Positions 62,738 through 64,000 of a stretch of 64,000 bases of DNA are shown here, piece by piece; positions within the stretch are counted from its first letter, which is position 1; each line of letters opens with the position of its first letter. The notes under the pieces were generated by a model that had not been told where the DNA came from, searched no databases, and saw only the letters and a program-made list of their open reading frames with translations. The position numbers and the translations under genes are program-made. This DNA comes from Planctomyces sp. SH-PL62 (GTDB lineage Bacteria; Planctomycetota; Planctomycetia; Isosphaerales; Isosphaeraceae): contig NZ_CP011273.1 in the NCBI RefSeq assembly GCF_001610895.1, positions 5,704,001 to 5,768,000 on the forward strand. The letters run 5' to 3'.

Positions 62738-63025
62738 ATGTCCGCCCCGACCGGCCCCCTGCCCCCGCCCGCCCACGTCGCGCTCGACCCCCGAGCGGTC
62801 GAGATCGCGCGGGTCTGGATCACCTCCGAGGGCCAGCGCGCCAGCCTGGCGGCGACGCTCTGGGACGACCCGGCGGCCTGGGGCCTGATGCTCGTCGACC
62901 TGGCGCGGCAGGTCGCGGAAGCCTACGCGAAGGAGCAAGGCGTCGAGCCCGAACAGGCCCTCGCGCGGATCCGCGAAGGGTTCGACGCCGAGTGGGACCA
63001 CCCGACCGACGCCGCCGACGAGTGA
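62738..63025 (+). CDS. DUF5076-like small protein
   Basis: A 95-aa soluble protein: RAVEIARVWITSEGQRASLA, then DPAAWGLMLVDLARQVAEAY, a double helix-turn core, and an acidic C-terminus. The segment order resembles DUF5076, small proteins of unknown function. GAGGAACC precedes the ATG. It converges with the oxidoreductase gene, 7 bases apart. Confidence 0.65.
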   Translation: MSAPTGPLPPPAHVALDPRAVEIARVWITSEGQRASLAATLWDDPAAWGLMLVDLARQVAEAYAKEQGVEPEQALARIREGFDAEWDHPTDAADE

Positions 63026-63032
63026 CCGCCTC

Positions 63033-64000
63033 TCAACGGAGCGACTCCCAGATCCTCGCCAGCAGCTCCCCGCGCGTCAGGTCGAGCGCCTGTTCCACGG
63101 TGGTCCCCGCCAGCCCCGATCGCCCCAGCCAGTCGCGGGCCTCGACCTCCGTCGGCTTCTGGTCGGGCCGCGCGAGCCAGGCGTCGGCGCCGAGATAGCC
63201 GAGGAGCGCGAGCCGCTGGACGGCCTCGAAATGGGGGTCGCCGGGCTTCGCGTCGCGGAAGAACATGAGCACCGCGCCATGCCTGAGAAGGCGATCCTGG
63301 AGGGCGTCGGCGGGCACCTTGCGGGGGGCGACGCCCGACTCGACCGCCAGCGCCGCCGCCTCGCCGGCCGCTTCGCCGAGGGCCATCCAGCAGGGCTCCA
63401 TCCGCAGGGTGCTGAAGCCGACGTGCGTCCCCGAGACCGGGACCGGGGTCAACACGCCGTCGACCCCCTTCGGCACGATCACGCCGTAAGGGATGGTGTA
63501 GGGACGGCTCGGCGAGCTGAAGAAGCCGTCGAGATGCGCCCGGCCGGGCTCGCGCTTGCGGACGGCGTGCGAGTCGAGCGCGTAGTGGCTCGCGGTGATG
63601 CTGTCGGCGTGGATCGGCGGTCGGCCGCCCGGCGTGGTCGGGATCGCGTCCTTCGCCGTGAACCAGAAGTCGCCGACGATCCGCCTCCCCTCCCGGACGT
63701 ACACCTGGCGCGGGAAGTGGCCGTTGTCGGCGAACTCGCTTTTCGCGAGGCCCCATTCGCGGCAGCGGGCGCGGAAGTCCTCCGGGAGCGACGGGTCGTT
63801 CTGCGCGAAATAGAGAAGGCCCAGCGTGTAGTCGCGCAGGCGGGCCGCGAAGCGGTCGCGCCAGTCCCAGCCGGAGGTGGGCCAGGGCCAGTTCTCCTCG
63901 GGGAGGTCGGACGAGAGGAAGTTCCAGTGCTGGTTGTTGGCGTCGACCTTGCCGTTGGGGGTGGCGACGGGGTTGAAGATCCGGCCGATGGAGTCCCAGG
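63033..64000 (-). CDS. FAD-dependent oxidoreductase, C-terminal part (cut by window edge)
   Basis: The frame is open to the right window edge, so at least 321 codons of the C-terminal half are visible. It starts in frame with WDSIGRIFNPVATPNGKVDA and continues FARQVYVREGRRIVGDFWF, the PF12831 (FAD_oxidored) signature of planctomycete and Bacteroidetes proteins. A later IPYGVIVPKGVDGVLTPVPV with GFSTLRMEPCWMALGEAAGE is the second FAD-contact region. The N-terminal FAD motif and any signal peptide are outside. Its substrate is unknown. Confidence 0.88.
   Translation of the reverse strand, partial: WDSIGRIFNPVATPNGKVDANNQHWNFLSSDLPEENWPWPTSGWDWRDRFAARLRDYTLGLLYFAQNDPSLPEDFRARCREWGLAKSEFADNGHFPRQVYVREGRRIVGDFWFTAKDAIPTTPGGRPPIHADSITASHYALDSHAVRKREPGRAHLDGFFSSPSRPYTIPYGVIVPKGVDGVLTPVPVSGTHVGFSTLRMEPCWMALGEAAGEAAALAVESGVAPRKVPADALQDRLLRHGAVLMFFRDAKPGDPHFEAVQRLALLGYLGADAWLARPDQKPTEVEARDWLGRSGLAGTTVEQALDLTRGELLARIWESLR

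Overview
The window joins two kinds of DNA. From about 14.5 kb to the right end it is very GC-rich chromosome of a planctomycete. The markers are PSCyt1/DUF1549/DUF1553 and DUF1501 proteins, three DUF1559 pseudopilin-like proteins, an LEDRLALSA-type N-terminal export motif, Tat-dependent Gfo/Idh/MocA and DUF1501 proteins, DUF5009, Uma2/DUF820 and ThuA proteins. The style is Isosphaeraceae-like (Singulisphaera/Paludisphaera), but genus is an inference.

The first 14.2 kb has visibly lower GC and is the right-hand part of an integrative element inserted at the 3' end of ssrA. The tmRNA gene lies on the minus strand at 14154-14517 and encodes a tag ANNTVGLRLAA. The element's tyrosine integrase runs antisense into it, and an AlpA-type HTH protein precedes the integrase. 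The left end of the element is outside the window. On the left it carries, on the minus strand, a ParB-domain protein (cut by the window edge), a small plasmid-type protein and an ArdC antirestriction protein. The last two each follow a near-identical 21-bp palindrome placed about 30 nt before the start codon. A more AT-rich cargo (a HEAT-repeat protein and a 131-aa protein) comes next. Then follows a long plus-strand run: ParB/KorB-like protein, TraG/VirD4 coupling ATPase, and seven proteins I do not recognise (two exported, one with two membrane segments, two sharing a domain). No relaxase, VirB4 or other transfer ATPase is visible in the window.

Region by region on the chromosome: 14.8-17.0 kb a glucose/sorbosone-dehydrogenase-like propeller with a C-terminal cytochrome part; 17.0-20.6 kb a minus-strand set (RibD/DHFR-like reductase, secreted lipase-like protein, LAB_N membrane protein, GT2 glycosyltransferase); 20.8-28.2 kb a PSD1-type protein and a DUF1501 protein separated by a nitroreductase and an Ada-AlkA/Ogt alkylation-repair pair; 29.7-32.0 kb a small lipoprotein, DUF1559 protein and BON protein; 32.1-33.4 kb an IS4-like insertion sequence sitting in a terminator hairpin; 33.6-39.9 kb DUF5009 acyltransferase-like, ThuA, a frameshifted DUF1579 gene, a PHA-granule-like small protein, a frameshifted ceramidase-like LamG protein and a Uma2 protein; 40.1-42.5 kb a LemA-DUF2207 pair; 42.5-43.3 kb repeats and a MITE-like palindromic element; 43.3-45.0 kb an acyltransferase-3 protein carrying ankyrin repeats; 45.2-50.0 kb two more DUF1559/lipoprotein pairs around a Gfo/Idh/MocA protein; 50.4-57.1 kb glycan-related secreted enzymes (GH29 fucosidase, sialate O-acetylesterase, a glycosidase-like protein) with a carotenoid-desaturase-like flavoprotein; 57.4-62.4 kb an orphan heavy-metal RND pump and an NtrC-type regulator; the window ends in a partial FAD-dependent oxidoreductase.

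The most interesting parts are the ssrA-integrated element with its unrecognised exported-protein module beside a coupling ATPase, the palindromic operator pair, the ankyrin-in-acyltransferase fusion, and the IS targeted to a terminator loop.
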